18,446 bases of DNA, from positions 1 to 18,446 of the forward strand of contig JAQBQL010000043.1 in assembly GCA_028287035.1 (NCBI GenBank). Reading direction: 5' to 3'. The stretch comes from Labilithrix sp. (GTDB lineage Bacteria; Myxococcota; Polyangia; Polyangiales; Polyangiaceae). The translations under genes were made by a program, and so were the position numbers. Shown here in pieces: positions 1-8,724 of the stretch (position 1 is the stretch's first letter; each line of letters starts with the position of its first letter). The notes beneath the pieces were generated by a model. That model saw nothing but the letters and a program-made list of their open reading frames with translations, did no database searches and had not been told where the DNA came from.

Positions 1-1317
1 CTCAAGGGCAAGGTCGCGTACATGTCGCCCGAGCAGGCGATGGGCGGCCGCATCGATCAGCGGGCCGACATCTTCGCGATGGGCATCGTGCTGTGGGAGC
101 TCCTCGCGCGCCAGCGGCTGATGACCGGCGAGAGCGCGGCGAACACGCTCCACAAGCTGATGAACGAGCCGATCCCGCGGCTCTCCCAGGCGCTGCCCGG
201 CGTGGATCCCGTGCTCGAGCACATCACCGCGCGCGCCCTCGAGAAGGACCCGCAGTACCGCTGGCAGACTGCGTCGGACATGCGCGAGGCACTCGAGGAG
301 TGGCTCCGCCAGCGCCCGCGTCAGCTGCGCCACGAGGACGTCGCCCGCAAGATGCAGGGCCTCTTCGCGAACATCCGCGAGGAGGTGCAGCGGCAGGTTC
401 AGAAGTACATGTCCGCGATCACCGCGGCCACGAACACGATGGAGCTCCAGGCGCTCACCGCCGAGTCGCTGCGGCGCATGGAGCAGTCGGGCGCGAACGT
501 CAGCGGCCAGCTCCTCCGCCTCAACGGCAGCGGGTCGGGCAGCGGCGTCATCCCGAACTACGGGATGGGCTCGATGAACACGGGCGGCCACACCGGCCCG
601 CCGTCGGCCTACGCGCGTCACGGCGGCGGGATGGGCCACCCCACGCACAACACGAACAGCCAGTCGATGCCCGGTCCGATGAGCGCGGCGTACGGGCCGC
701 CCGTCGCGGCGCCGCGCACGAACAACGCGCTGCTGATCATCATCGCGGTCGGCTTCTTCGTGCTCGCGGGGCTCCTCATCCTCGTGCTCGGCCTCCGTGA
801 CCGTCGCAACCCCGTGCCGGACGGCGCGCCCACCGTCGCGACCGCCGTGACGCCTCCGGCGGTCGATCCGTCGGCGAGCGGCGCTTCGACTGGCGCGGCG
901 GGCGGCGGGGCGGGCGGACCGAGCAGCGCGATCACGCCTCCGCCGGAGACGTCGAGCAGCGCGGGCACCGCCAGCGTCGCGACCACCACCGCCACGAGCA
1001 CGAGCAGCGGCCGCACGCCCGTGAAGCCGGCCGTCACGAGCACGCCGGTGAAGCCGCCGGTCACGCACGCCGCGCCGCCGCCGCCCCCGCCGCCCGAAGA
1101 GAAGGAGAACGGCTTTCTCACGATCAACGTCTACCCGTGGGCGAAGGTGTCGGAGGGCGGCAAGGTCCTGTGCGCCGCCACGCCGTGCAACAAGGTCCCG
1201 CTGTCGCCGGGCTCGCACACGCTCACGCTCGAGAACCCGGACCAGAACATGCGCCAGAACACGACGGTCGTGATCAAGAGCGGTGAGACCACCGCGCGCG
1301 CCATCGGCTTCAAGTGA
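1..1317 (+). CDS. Membrane Ser/Thr protein kinase with C-terminal PEGA-like domain (5' end missing)
   Basis: This is the C-terminal 438 residues of a eukaryotic-type (Hanks) Ser/Thr kinase; the reading frame is open to the window's left edge. It begins in the activation segment: [10 protein letters not shown] (residues 3-12) is the subdomain VIII motif, followed by [17 protein letters not shown] (subdomain IX) and a final Arg-containing helix ([16 protein letters not shown]). The ATP-binding loop, HRD and DFG lie outside the window. After the kinase come a helical region, a Gly/Met/His-rich linker, one membrane span (about residues 243-264, [19 protein letters not shown]), a Pro/Thr/Ala-rich stalk and a PEGA-like domain (371-438) with VYPWAKV, TPC and PGSHTL motifs. 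PEGA domains are usually extracytoplasmic surface-binding modules. The next gene begins 10 bases later, so the kinase likely heads or belongs to an operon with the binding lipoprotein. Its substrate is unknown. Confidence 0.93.
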   Translation, partial: LKGKVAYMSPEQAMGGRIDQRADIFAMGIVLWELLARQRLMTGESAANTLHKLMNEPIPRLSQALPGVDPVLEHITARALEKDPQYRWQTASDMREALEEWLRQRPRQLRHEDVARKMQGLFANIREEVQRQVQKYMSAITAATNTMELQALTAESLRRMEQSGANVSGQLLRLNGSGSGSGVIPNYGMGSMNTGGHTGPPSAYARHGGGMGHPTHNTNSQSMPGPMSAAYGPPVAAPRTNNALLIIIAVGFFVLAGLLILVLGLRDRRNPVPDGAPTVATAVTPPAVDPSASGASTGAAGGGAGGPSSAITPPPETSSSAGTASVATTTATSTSSGRTPVKPAVTSTPVKPPVTHAAPPPPPPPEEKENGFLTINVYPWAKVSEGGKVLCAATPCNKVPLSPGSHTLTLENPDQNMRQNTTVVIKSGETTARAIGFK

Positions 1318-1327
1318 TCGGCCACCC

Positions 1328-2761
1328 GTGAACCTTCGCTCTCGCCTTCTCGCCCTGACGCTGGTCGCCGCCTCCGGCGGGCTCCTCGCGTCGACCCTGT
1401 CGACCACCACCGGCTGCACCAAGGACGCCGACAAGCCGTCGGCGCAGCCGCCCATCGTCATCGGCGTCTCGCTCGGCCTCACCAAGGGGCTCGCTGCCTT
1501 CGCGCAGCCGCTCCGCGAGGCGGTCCGCACCGCCGAGGGGCAGATCAACGCGAATGGCGGCGTGCTCGGCCGCCCGCTCTTCTTCGACGTCCGCGACGAC
1601 GAGAGCGACGAGGAGAAGGGCATCGTCGAGGGCATCGCCAACGACTTCGTCCGGCAGGGCGCGGTCGCCGTCATCGGCCCGGTCGGCAGCCAGCAGGTCG
1701 TCAAGACCCAGGGCATCTACGCCGCCGCGCACATCCTCCAGATCTCGCCGTCGGCGACGTCGACCGATCTCTCGACGATCCAGCCCGCGTCCGATCGCTG
1801 GCTCTATCGCACGACGCCCGCCGACGACTTCCAGGGCGCGGCCGTGCTCCTCTTCGCCCAGCGCACCCCGCGTGGCCTCGTCGACGGCGGCGCGCCTGCG
1901 GTCGACGGCGGCCCGCCCGCCACGTGCACGAAGCTCGCGGTCGTCAACGTCGACAACGCGTACGGCAACTCGATGGCCGACGTCATCGAGCAGAACTTCC
2001 CGAAGCGCGTCGGCCAGCCGCTCGTCGCGCGCCAGAAGGTGAGCGTCAACCTCGTCGACAGCTACGCCGACGTCGTCGCCAAGCTGATGCCGCTCCAGCC
2101 CGAGTGCCTCGCGCTCATCGCCTACGACGACGTGGCGGTCCCGTTCGTGCGCGACTTCAAGGCCGACCCGCGTTACGCCGCGCTCGAGGACAAGGGCTTC
2201 TTCTTCATCGGCACCGACGGCGTGTTCACCGACGGCTTCCTCCTCAACGGCCGGCAGAACCCGTCCGACCCCACGTCCGCGAACGTGGCCGAGGGCGTGT
2301 ACGGCACGAACCCCGACACGCAGCCCGGGACCAAGGAGTACAACGAGTTCCGCGCGCAGTTCTCCTCGTTCTCGCCGCTCGGTCGCAAGGCCGACAACAC
2401 GCCGGCCGACGCGCCGGCGTTCGCGGCCAACACGTACGATGCCGCCATGCTGATCGCCCTCGCGATCCAGCGCGCCGGCACCGCCGACGACCGGGAGAAG
2501 ATCCGCACCGCCCTCCTCGAGGTCGCGAATCCCCCGGGCCGGCCCTACACGCCCGCGCAGATCGGCGACGCGCTCATCGCGGTCCGCAACGGCGACGACG
2601 TCGACTACAAGGGCGCGTCGGGCGCCGTCGACCTCGAGGCGAACGGCAACGTGAAGAGTGGATTCATCGTGTGGCAGGCGTATCGCGACACGACGAAGAA
2701 GGTCGATTACCGGACGGTGGGCCGCTTCACGCTCGAAGAGCTCACCGCCGAGCTGAAATGA
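1328..2761 (+). CDS. Orphan ABC-type substrate-binding lipoprotein (Leu/Ile/Val-type, Peripla_BP_6-like)
   Basis: A 477-residue lipoprotein resembling LivJ/LivK-type periplasmic binding proteins, which capture branched-chain amino acids or similar small molecules. I chose the GTG start because it directly precedes a signal peptide ([20 protein letters not shown]) ending in a lipobox-like TTGC with Cys30; an upstream ATG at 1283 would add 15 Pro/Arg/Ser residues overlapping the kinase gene. Family signs are [20 protein letters not shown] near the mature N-terminus, [21 protein letters not shown], the motif [12 protein letters not shown], the SPSATST ligand-loop region and [17 protein letters not shown] short VDGG-rich insertion at residues 185-198 comes from a 21-base duplication. 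No permease or ATPase gene is in the window, so it may serve as a sensor or deliver ligand to a transporter encoded elsewhere. It overlaps the next gene by 4 bases (ATGA). The ligand cannot be told from sequence. Confidence 0.88.
   Translation: MNLRSRLLALTLVAASGGLLASTLSTTTGCTKDADKPSAQPPIVIGVSLGLTKGLAAFAQPLREAVRTAEGQINANGGVLGRPLFFDVRDDESDEEKGIVEGIANDFVRQGAVAVIGPVGSQQVVKTQGIYAAAHILQISPSATSTDLSTIQPASDRWLYRTTPADDFQGAAVLLFAQRTPRGLVDGGAPAVDGGPPATCTKLAVVNVDNAYGNSMADVIEQNFPKRVGQPLVARQKVSVNLVDSYADVVAKLMPLQPECLALIAYDDVAVPFVRDFKADPRYAALEDKGFFFIGTDGVFTDGFLLNGRQNPSDPTSANVAEGVYGTNPDTQPGTKEYNEFRAQFSSFSPLGRKADNTPADAPAFAANTYDAAMLIALAIQRAGTADDREKIRTALLEVANPPGRPYTPAQIGDALIAVRNGDDVDYKGASGAVDLEANGNVKSGFIVWQAYRDTTKKVDYRTVGRFTLEELTAELK
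1880..1921 (+). repeat. Two-copy 21-base imperfect tandem repeat inside the binding-protein gene
   Basis: Units 1880-1900 and 1901-1921 match at 18 of 21 bases and encode VDGGAPA and VDGGPPA. The copies are in frame, so they lengthen a surface loop of the substrate-binding protein without breaking it. Confidence 0.75.
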
Positions 2762-3282
2762 TGGCACCGCTGCTCAGGAACGTTGGCCTCTCGCTCTCCG
2801 TCGCCCTCGCGCTCTCGCTCTCGCTGGCGGCGTGCACCTCGGGCGAAGGTGATCCCTCGACCGGCGCGTACACGGTGGATTTTCCGTCGACGGCGGCGGC
2901 CGTCGCGACCGACACCGTCCAGATCCTGATCTTCGATCCGCCCGCCGCGGTCACCGACCGCCCGACGTACTGCCAGCAGCTGATCCAGCAGCGGAAGCAG
3001 AAGAGCCCGCAGCGCACGGTCCTCACGACCCCCACCGTGACCGTCTGCGAGATGCTGGCCGGCGATCGGCCGATCACCGTGCCCTACGGCGAGCACGCGG
3101 CGCTTGCGATCGCGAAGCGCGGCAACGACGACTTCATGATCGGATGCACGCTCCAGGCGTTCGGCAACGGCGACGCGCCGCTGCCCATCTCGCTGTCGCT
3201 CGTCGACGTGAGCAATCCCGTCCCCGACACGACGTGCACGACCGTCAGCGCGTTCTGCTCGAACGCCTGCCCGGCGCCCTGA
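2758..3282 (+). CDS. Small six-cysteine lipoprotein, unknown function
   Basis: This 174-residue protein is not recognised as a named family. The start ATG overlaps the stop of the binding-protein gene (ATGA), with a second in-frame ATG immediately after; either start gives the same mature protein. Residues 1-26 form a lipoprotein signal (RNVGLSLSVALALSLSLAAC) with lipobox LAAC and lipid-bearing Cys26. The mature part has six further cysteines, three of them clustered at the end (TTCTTVSAFCSNACPAP), an even number that suits disulfides outside the cytoplasm. It contains a beta-rich stretch (TVQILIFDPPAAV) and a later segment around DDFMIGCTLQAFG. Translational coupling suggests joint function with the binding lipoprotein and possibly the upstream kinase. 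It ends 4 bases before the end of the convergent minus-strand gene. Confidence 0.85.
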   Translation: MMAPLLRNVGLSLSVALALSLSLAACTSGEGDPSTGAYTVDFPSTAAAVATDTVQILIFDPPAAVTDRPTYCQQLIQQRKQKSPQRTVLTTPTVTVCEMLAGDRPITVPYGEHAALAIAKRGNDDFMIGCTLQAFGNGDAPLPISLSLVDVSNPVPDTTCTTVSAFCSNACPAP

Positions 3283-3286
3283 CCGC

Positions 3287-4219
3287 CTAGTTGCAGCGGT
3301 CGGTGCCGCAGACGATGACCGGCGAGAGCGTCGCGTGCGTCGGCGGATCCTGGGGCCGCAGCGCGAAGAACGCCGCGGTGCCGCCGCCCACGAGCACGAC
3401 GCTCGCGGCGATCCAGAAGATGGGGCTCGAGAACACCGAGCCGCCGCTCTCCGGCTTCGCGGCCGCGCCGCCCCTCGGCGAGGTGCCTGCGGCGGAGGCC
3501 TCGGCAAAGGCGCTCTTCGGCACCGAGGGATTGCCCGCCTCGAGCACCGCGTTGTCGCGCTCGTCCATCGCCTGCACGTAGAAGTCGAGGCGCGTGCGGC
3601 CGGTGGGCGGCGTGGCGACCTCCACGGCGGCCGCGCCGTCGTTGGGGTTGACCTGCGAGACGGTGTACTCGCCCGACGAGGTCCAGCGGTAGCCGACGTT
3701 CACGCGCTTCACGACGTGGGTGGGATCGCGCGTGGTCACGCGGAGGGTGCCGCCGTTCGTGGAGACCGCGGCCGACACCTCGATGCCCGGCTTCGAGGAG
3801 AGCGAGCGAAAGCTGCCGCGCGCCTCGGAGAACGGCGTGTTGACCTTCGGTCCGAGGTTGGGGTCGGCCTGGTAGTCGGGGTCGTACGTGAGCAGCTGGA
3901 GGAAGGCCTCGCGCGCCTGGTCCTCCTTGTCGAGCACCGCGTCCGTCACGGCGAGGACGCGGTACGCCCGCACCAGCTGGTCGTGCGTGAGGCCGCTCTT
4001 CCGGACGACGCGCTCGGCGACGCCGTTCGCGCCCTCGTAATCGAGCTTCGCGTAGAGCGCCTCGGCGGTCTCCACGTCGGCGGGCGGCGCCGAGAGCGTG
4101 CTCGTCGGCGAGGGACGGCCGCCGCGCTGCGCGAGGGCCGGGGATGTGACGCCGAGCGAGGCGCTCGACATCGACACGGCGAGCGCCAGGCCCACCCAAG
4201 CGCGTGCGCGTCGCTTCAT
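3287..4219 (-). CDS. Exported TPR-like protein with C-terminal membrane segment
   Basis: This 310-residue protein has no specific family that I recognise. The start ATG begins a signal peptide (RARAWVGLALAVSMSSASLG) with likely cleavage after ALA at residue 30. Residues 46-140 look like a short TPR-like helical unit (AEALYAKLDYEGANGVAERV; DQAREAFLQLLTYDPDYQAD). They are followed by a beta-rich, Ig-like region (about 145-225, with GGTLRVTTRDPTHVV and YRWTSSGEYTVSQV), an Ala/Gly/Pro linker, and a membrane span (266-287, PIFWIAASVVLVGGGTAAFF). A 23-residue tail ends in VIVCGTDRCN. The layout, with its bulk outside the membrane and a C-terminal anchor, is common among myxobacterial envelope proteins. 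It is divergent from the dCMP deaminase gene and converges almost end to end with the small lipoprotein gene. Confidence 0.85.
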   Translation of the reverse strand: MKRRARAWVGLALAVSMSSASLGVTSPALAQRGGRPSPTSTLSAPPADVETAEALYAKLDYEGANGVAERVVRKSGLTHDQLVRAYRVLAVTDAVLDKEDQAREAFLQLLTYDPDYQADPNLGPKVNTPFSEARGSFRSLSSKPGIEVSAAVSTNGGTLRVTTRDPTHVVKRVNVGYRWTSSGEYTVSQVNPNDGAAAVEVATPPTGRTRLDFYVQAMDERDNAVLEAGNPSVPKSAFAEASAAGTSPRGGAAAKPESGGSVFSSPIFWIAASVVLVGGGTAAFFALRPQDPPTHATLSPVIVCGTDRCN

Positions 4220-4226
4220 GAGGCCG

Positions 4227-4281
4227 AGAATAGCGGAAGGTCTCGCTGACAGTCGACAACGGCGACAGCGCGCCGTAGACA
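4227..4281. promoter_or_regulatory. Possible overlapping divergent promoters
   Basis: The 72 bases between the divergent starts hold two weak sigma70-like candidates that share the palindrome GTCGAC (4252-4257). Plus strand: TCGACA (4253-4258), 17 bases, TAGACA (4276-4281), ending 10 bases before the deaminase ATG. Minus strand: TCGACT (complement of 4251-4256), 18 bases, TATTCT (complement of 4227-4232), ending 7 bases before the other ATG. Neither gene has a visible Shine-Dalgarno, so near-leaderless transcripts are possible. The boxes match consensus only partly. Confidence 0.3.
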
Positions 4282-4291
4282 CTTTTCCACC

Positions 4292-4747
4292 ATGGCGAGA
4301 GCCCGAGCCTCCTGGGACGAGTATTTCATGAACATCGCGGGCGAGGTCGCGACCCGCTCGACGTGTGACCGGAAGCACGTCGGGGCGGTGATCGTCCGTG
4401 ACAAGTCGATCCTCGCGACCGGCTACAACGGCTCGGTCCGCGGCCTCGGCCATTGCGACGACGAGGGCCACCTCATGGAGGAGGGGCACTGCGTCCGCAC
4501 CGTCCACGCCGAGGCGAACGCCATCGTGCAGGCCGCCCGCAACGGCATGCGCATCGAGGGCGCGGGCATCTACGTGACCGCCTCGCCCTGCTGGGGGTGC
4601 TTCCGCCTCATCGCCAATGCGGGCATCGTGCGCGTCGTCTTCGGCGAGTTCTACCGGGATCCGAAGATCTTCGACGTGTCGAAGGCGCTCGGCATCGAGC
4701 TCGTCGACTTCTCGAAGCGCGAGCCCGCGGCGAGCGCGGCGCCGTGA
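4292..4747 (+). CDS. Deoxycytidylate (dCMP) deaminase, ComEB-like
   Basis: A 151-residue zinc deaminase of the dCMP/cytidine deaminase superfamily, expected to convert dCMP to dUMP in the cytoplasm and so feed dTMP synthesis. The catalytic zinc motif is complete: HAE at residues 72-74 (His72 ligand, Glu74 proton shuttle) and PCWGC at 99-103 (Cys100 and Cys103 ligands). The N-terminal STCDRKHVGAVIV and ATGYNGSVRG segments are typical of dCMP deaminases. Extra His and Cys residues (Cys55, His60, His66, Cys67) resemble the second structural zinc site known in this family; I infer that rather than show it. Length is normal. The start is fixed by homology: the conserved core begins within ten residues. 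The stop overlaps the GTG start of the ligase gene, so the two are translationally coupled. Confidence 0.93.
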   Translation: MARARASWDEYFMNIAGEVATRSTCDRKHVGAVIVRDKSILATGYNGSVRGLGHCDDEGHLMEEGHCVRTVHAEANAIVQAARNGMRIEGAGIYVTASPCWGCFRLIANAGIVRVVFGEFYRDPKIFDVSKALGIELVDFSKREPAASAAP

Positions 4748-5742
4748 ACGGTCGCGCGCTCCGGGTGGCGGTCGTGCAGGGCGGCCCGTCGTCCGAGGCC
4801 GAGGTGAGCCGCGCGTCGGCGACCAGCGTGGCGCGCGCCCTCGAGGAGGCCGGGCACCTCGTCACGCGGCTCGAGCTCGGCCCGCCGCTGGCCGAGGCGC
4901 TCCGCGCCGGGAATCACGACGTCGTCTTCCCGATCGCGCACGGCGCGGTCGGCGAGGACGGGTGCTTGCAAGGGCTCCTCGAGGTGCTCGACCTTCCGTA
5001 CGTCGGTTCGGACGTGCTCGCGAGCGCGCTCGCCATGAACAAGCGGGTCGCGAAGGTGCTCTTCGGGCTGGCCGGGCTGCCCGTGGCGCCGTCGGTCACG
5101 GCCGCTCGGCTCGGCGGCGAGGCTCGCGGGTTCGCGGAGCGTGCGCTCGCGGAGCTCGGTCCGCGCGTGGTGGTCAAGCCGTGCTCGAACGGCTCGGCGA
5201 TCGGCGTCGCGCGCTTCGACAACGGCGCCGACCTGTCCGCGCTCGAGCAGGCGATCGCCGCGGCCTGGAAGGTCGACGACGTCGTCCTCGTCGAGCGCTT
5301 CGCGGCCGGGCGCGAGGTCACGTGCGGCGTGCTCGGGACCGGCGACGGCGCCCGCGCGCTGCCGCCCACCGAGATCCGCGCGGTGAACGATGCATTCTAC
5401 ACGTACGAGGCTCGCTACGCGCCCGGGCGCAGCCAGCACCTCTGTCCGGCGCCCCTCGGCGACGCGCTCGTCGCGCGGGTCCAGGAGGTCGCGGTCGCGG
5501 CCCACCGGGCGCTCGGCGCGCGCGACCTCTGCCGCGCCGACTTCGTGGTGGACGTCGAGGGGGAGGGGACGGTCACGCTCCTCGAGATCAACACGCTGCC
5601 CGGCTTCACCGAGACGAGCCTCTACCCGGAGGCTGCGGCTGCCGCGGGAATCGCGATGAAGGACCTGTGCGACGGCTTCGTCCAGGCGGCCTTCCGGCGC
5701 GGACCTCCGCGTCGCAACGCGGCGTTGCCTCTGCCGCGCTGA
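4744..5742 (+). CDS. ddl: D-alanine--D-alanine ligase
   Basis: A 332-residue ATP-grasp ligase that joins two D-alanines using ATP to make the dipeptide end of the peptidoglycan precursor. The GTG start overlaps the deaminase stop (GTGA) and gives a standard N-terminus, RVAVVQGGPSSEAEVS, in which Glu20 matches the catalytic glutamate of E. coli DdlB. Other family marks are AHGAVGEDGCLQG, GSDVLASALAMNK, VVVKPCSNGSAIGV (ATP-binding lysine), the CRADF segment (Arg and Asp) and LLEINTLPGFTETSL with the metal-binding Glu and Asn. The substrate loop reads FYTYEARY (218-225): Tyr225 fits D-Ala-D-Ala specificity, while Arg224 sits where E. coli DdlB has Lys215. The gene is away from any division and cell-wall cluster, next to nucleotide metabolism. 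Confidence 0.94.
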   Translation: MNGRALRVAVVQGGPSSEAEVSRASATSVARALEEAGHLVTRLELGPPLAEALRAGNHDVVFPIAHGAVGEDGCLQGLLEVLDLPYVGSDVLASALAMNKRVAKVLFGLAGLPVAPSVTAARLGGEARGFAERALAELGPRVVVKPCSNGSAIGVARFDNGADLSALEQAIAAAWKVDDVVLVERFAAGREVTCGVLGTGDGARALPPTEIRAVNDAFYTYEARYAPGRSQHLCPAPLGDALVARVQEVAVAAHRALGARDLCRADFVVDVEGEGTVTLLEINTLPGFTETSLYPEAAAAAGIAMKDLCDGFVQAAFRRGPPRRNAALPLPR

Positions 5743-5769
5743 CGCGGCTCGTCGCCCGGGCCGCACATG

Positions 5770-5785
5770 TGGGCGAAGGCGCCCA
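5770..5785 (+). other. Short perfect stem-loop between ddl and the next gene
   Basis: TGGGCG, loop AAGG, CGCCCA forms a six-base-pair GC-rich hairpin 28 bases after the ddl stop. No T-run follows, so it is not a standard intrinsic terminator; it could be a pause or RNA-stability element, or chance in GC-rich DNA. The rest of the 121-base gap shows nothing clear. Confidence 0.25.
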
Positions 5786-5863
5786 TGGACAGTTCGCTCC
5801 GGCGGTCCAAAGATGAGGAGTCGCGGCGCTCTCGTCGTGACCCGGCAGGTGCAGCGGACCCCG

Positions 5864-6982
5864 ATGGCGCGAGACTCCCTCTACAACGAGCAGATCGCGT
5901 GGACCGGCGGGCCCAGCACGCTCAGCGTTCCCCCGCTCTTCAAGGTCGTGGCCTTCGTGAGCGCGACCGTGTCGGTGGTGACGCTCGCGTTCGCCGTCGT
6001 CGTCGCGACCGGCCTGCGCATGCCGGTCGGGGGTCTCCTGCTGTTCTCGGCGTGGTCGGCGGCGATCGCGGCCGGCGCGTGGCGGCTGCCCCTGTGGTTC
6101 CGCGCGAGCGCTCGCTACACGGTCACCGACCGGCACGTCATCTGGCAGCGCGGCCGCCTCCGCCGCACCATCGAGCGTGGCGCCATCAGCTACGCGGTCA
6201 TCCGCTGGAGCAAGAGCCACCCCGGCGTCGGCGACCTCGTGCTCGAGCGCGCGGTGCCCACCGGCGCGCTCCGGCGCACGCTGACCGTCACCTTCGCCGA
6301 CGTCGACCAGCCCGATCGCCTCTGGGCCATCGTGCGCGGGCTCTCGCCGAGCACAGCGGGCGGCGACGGATCCCGGGCCCTCGCGCAGCGCCTCGACGAC
6401 GGTGAGCGCGTCCTGTGGACCGGCTCCCCGAGCGCCGCCCGGTGGACCGTGCGCCGCGTCGTGACCACGCTCGGGGCGACCGCCGCCGGGGCCGCCGCCG
6501 CGCAGATGCTCTGGCGCGTCGTGCCGCCGATCGCGCGGGTGCTCCGCGCCCACGTGCTGTCGCCGGTGACGTCGGGCCTCCTCGTCGCCGGGGTGGCGCT
6601 CGCGGTGCTCCTGCTGTCCACCGTCGCGGTGCTCATCGGCTATGCGGCGGTCGTCCAGCCCGTGCTGCTCGCGCGGAAGACGCGCTACTTCGTCACCGAC
6701 CGGCGCGTGCTCATCCGGCGCGGCGCCGAGGAGCTGCACCTCGACCGCCAGCGCATCGCGTACACGATCAGCGCGCCGTGGAGCTCCGGCGGGCCGCTGC
6801 GCGATCTCTTCCTCGTGCTCGACGGGCCGCAGGCGCGAGCGTTCTCCCCGAGCGGCGCGTTCGGCAAGGGAGGCGACGAGCAGCGCCTCGTGCCGGTGTT
6901 CGCTGCGATCGAGGATGCCGATACGCCCTCCGAGATCCTCCACGTGGGCCGCATCCATGCGGAAACGCGCGAGGCGGCGTAA
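5864..6982 (+). CDS. Membrane protein with two bPH2-like (DUF304-type) units, internal duplication
   Basis: A 372-residue integral membrane protein made of two similar halves. Each starts with a short WTG motif (NEQIAWTGGPS, residues 8-18; GERVLWTGSPS, 180-190), continues with two hydrophobic segments, and enters a bPH2-like beta domain at RYxVTDR (RYTVTDRHVIWQRG from residue 84; RYFVTDRRVLIRRG from residue 274). Aromatic-x-hydrophobic-TDR followed by a Gly is the usual signature of bacterial PH-like DUF304 domains, found in membrane proteins of the YdbS/YdbT type; their biochemical role is mostly unknown. I chose the ATG 10 residues before the first WTG motif; an ATG at 5813 and GTGs at 5837 and 5849 are in-frame alternatives, and none has a good Shine-Dalgarno. 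The kinase gene begins 41 bases downstream. Confidence 0.82.
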   Translation: MARDSLYNEQIAWTGGPSTLSVPPLFKVVAFVSATVSVVTLAFAVVVATGLRMPVGGLLLFSAWSAAIAAGAWRLPLWFRASARYTVTDRHVIWQRGRLRRTIERGAISYAVIRWSKSHPGVGDLVLERAVPTGALRRTLTVTFADVDQPDRLWAIVRGLSPSTAGGDGSRALAQRLDDGERVLWTGSPSAARWTVRRVVTTLGATAAGAAAAQMLWRVVPPIARVLRAHVLSPVTSGLLVAGVALAVLLLSTVAVLIGYAAVVQPVLLARKTRYFVTDRRVLIRRGAEELHLDRQRIAYTISAPWSSGGPLRDLFLVLDGPQARAFSPSGAFGKGGDEQRLVPVFAAIEDADTPSEILHVGRIHAETREAA

Positions 6983-7023
6983 CCATCCCGCGGCGTGCGC
7001 CGGCGCTGTGGTAAGCCTGCATC

Positions 7024-8658
<1,635 letters not shown>

Positions 8659-8681
8659 GCGCGTGAGGCGCGCGGCGGTTC

Positions 8682-8714
8682 TTGCGAGCGGCGACCGGCC
8701 CACAACGCTAGATT
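8682..8714 (+). promoter_or_regulatory. Weak possible promoter before the DUF4175-like gene
   Basis: TTGCGA (8682-8687) and TAGATT (8709-8714) lie in the 66-base gap after the kinase gene. The 21-base spacing is longer than ideal, so the -35 is doubtful; the TAGATT box fits a TANNNT -10 element, 16 bases before the TTG start. The gene could also be read through from the kinase. Confidence 0.25.
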
Positions 8715-8724
8715 CGTCCTCGCC

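Noticed and set aside
1283..1327. Upstream ATG start for the binding lipoprotein
   Set aside because: It would put a Pro/Arg/Ser stretch before the signal peptide and overlap the kinase gene; GTG at 1328 gives a clean lipoprotein signal.
1310..2767. A 485-codon antisense frame opposite the binding protein
   Set aside because: The plus strand encodes a lipoprotein signal and family motifs; the antisense product is low-complexity Arg/Glu/Val.
3283..3286. Terminator between the convergent genes at 3282 and 3287
   Set aside because: The gap is only 4 bases and I see no hairpin with a T-run on either strand; termination signals, if any, lie inside the genes.
5767..6405. A second coding frame over the start of the bPH2-like gene
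   Set aside because: It is Arg/Ala/His-rich with no motif and is displaced from the frame that carries both RYxVTDR signatures.
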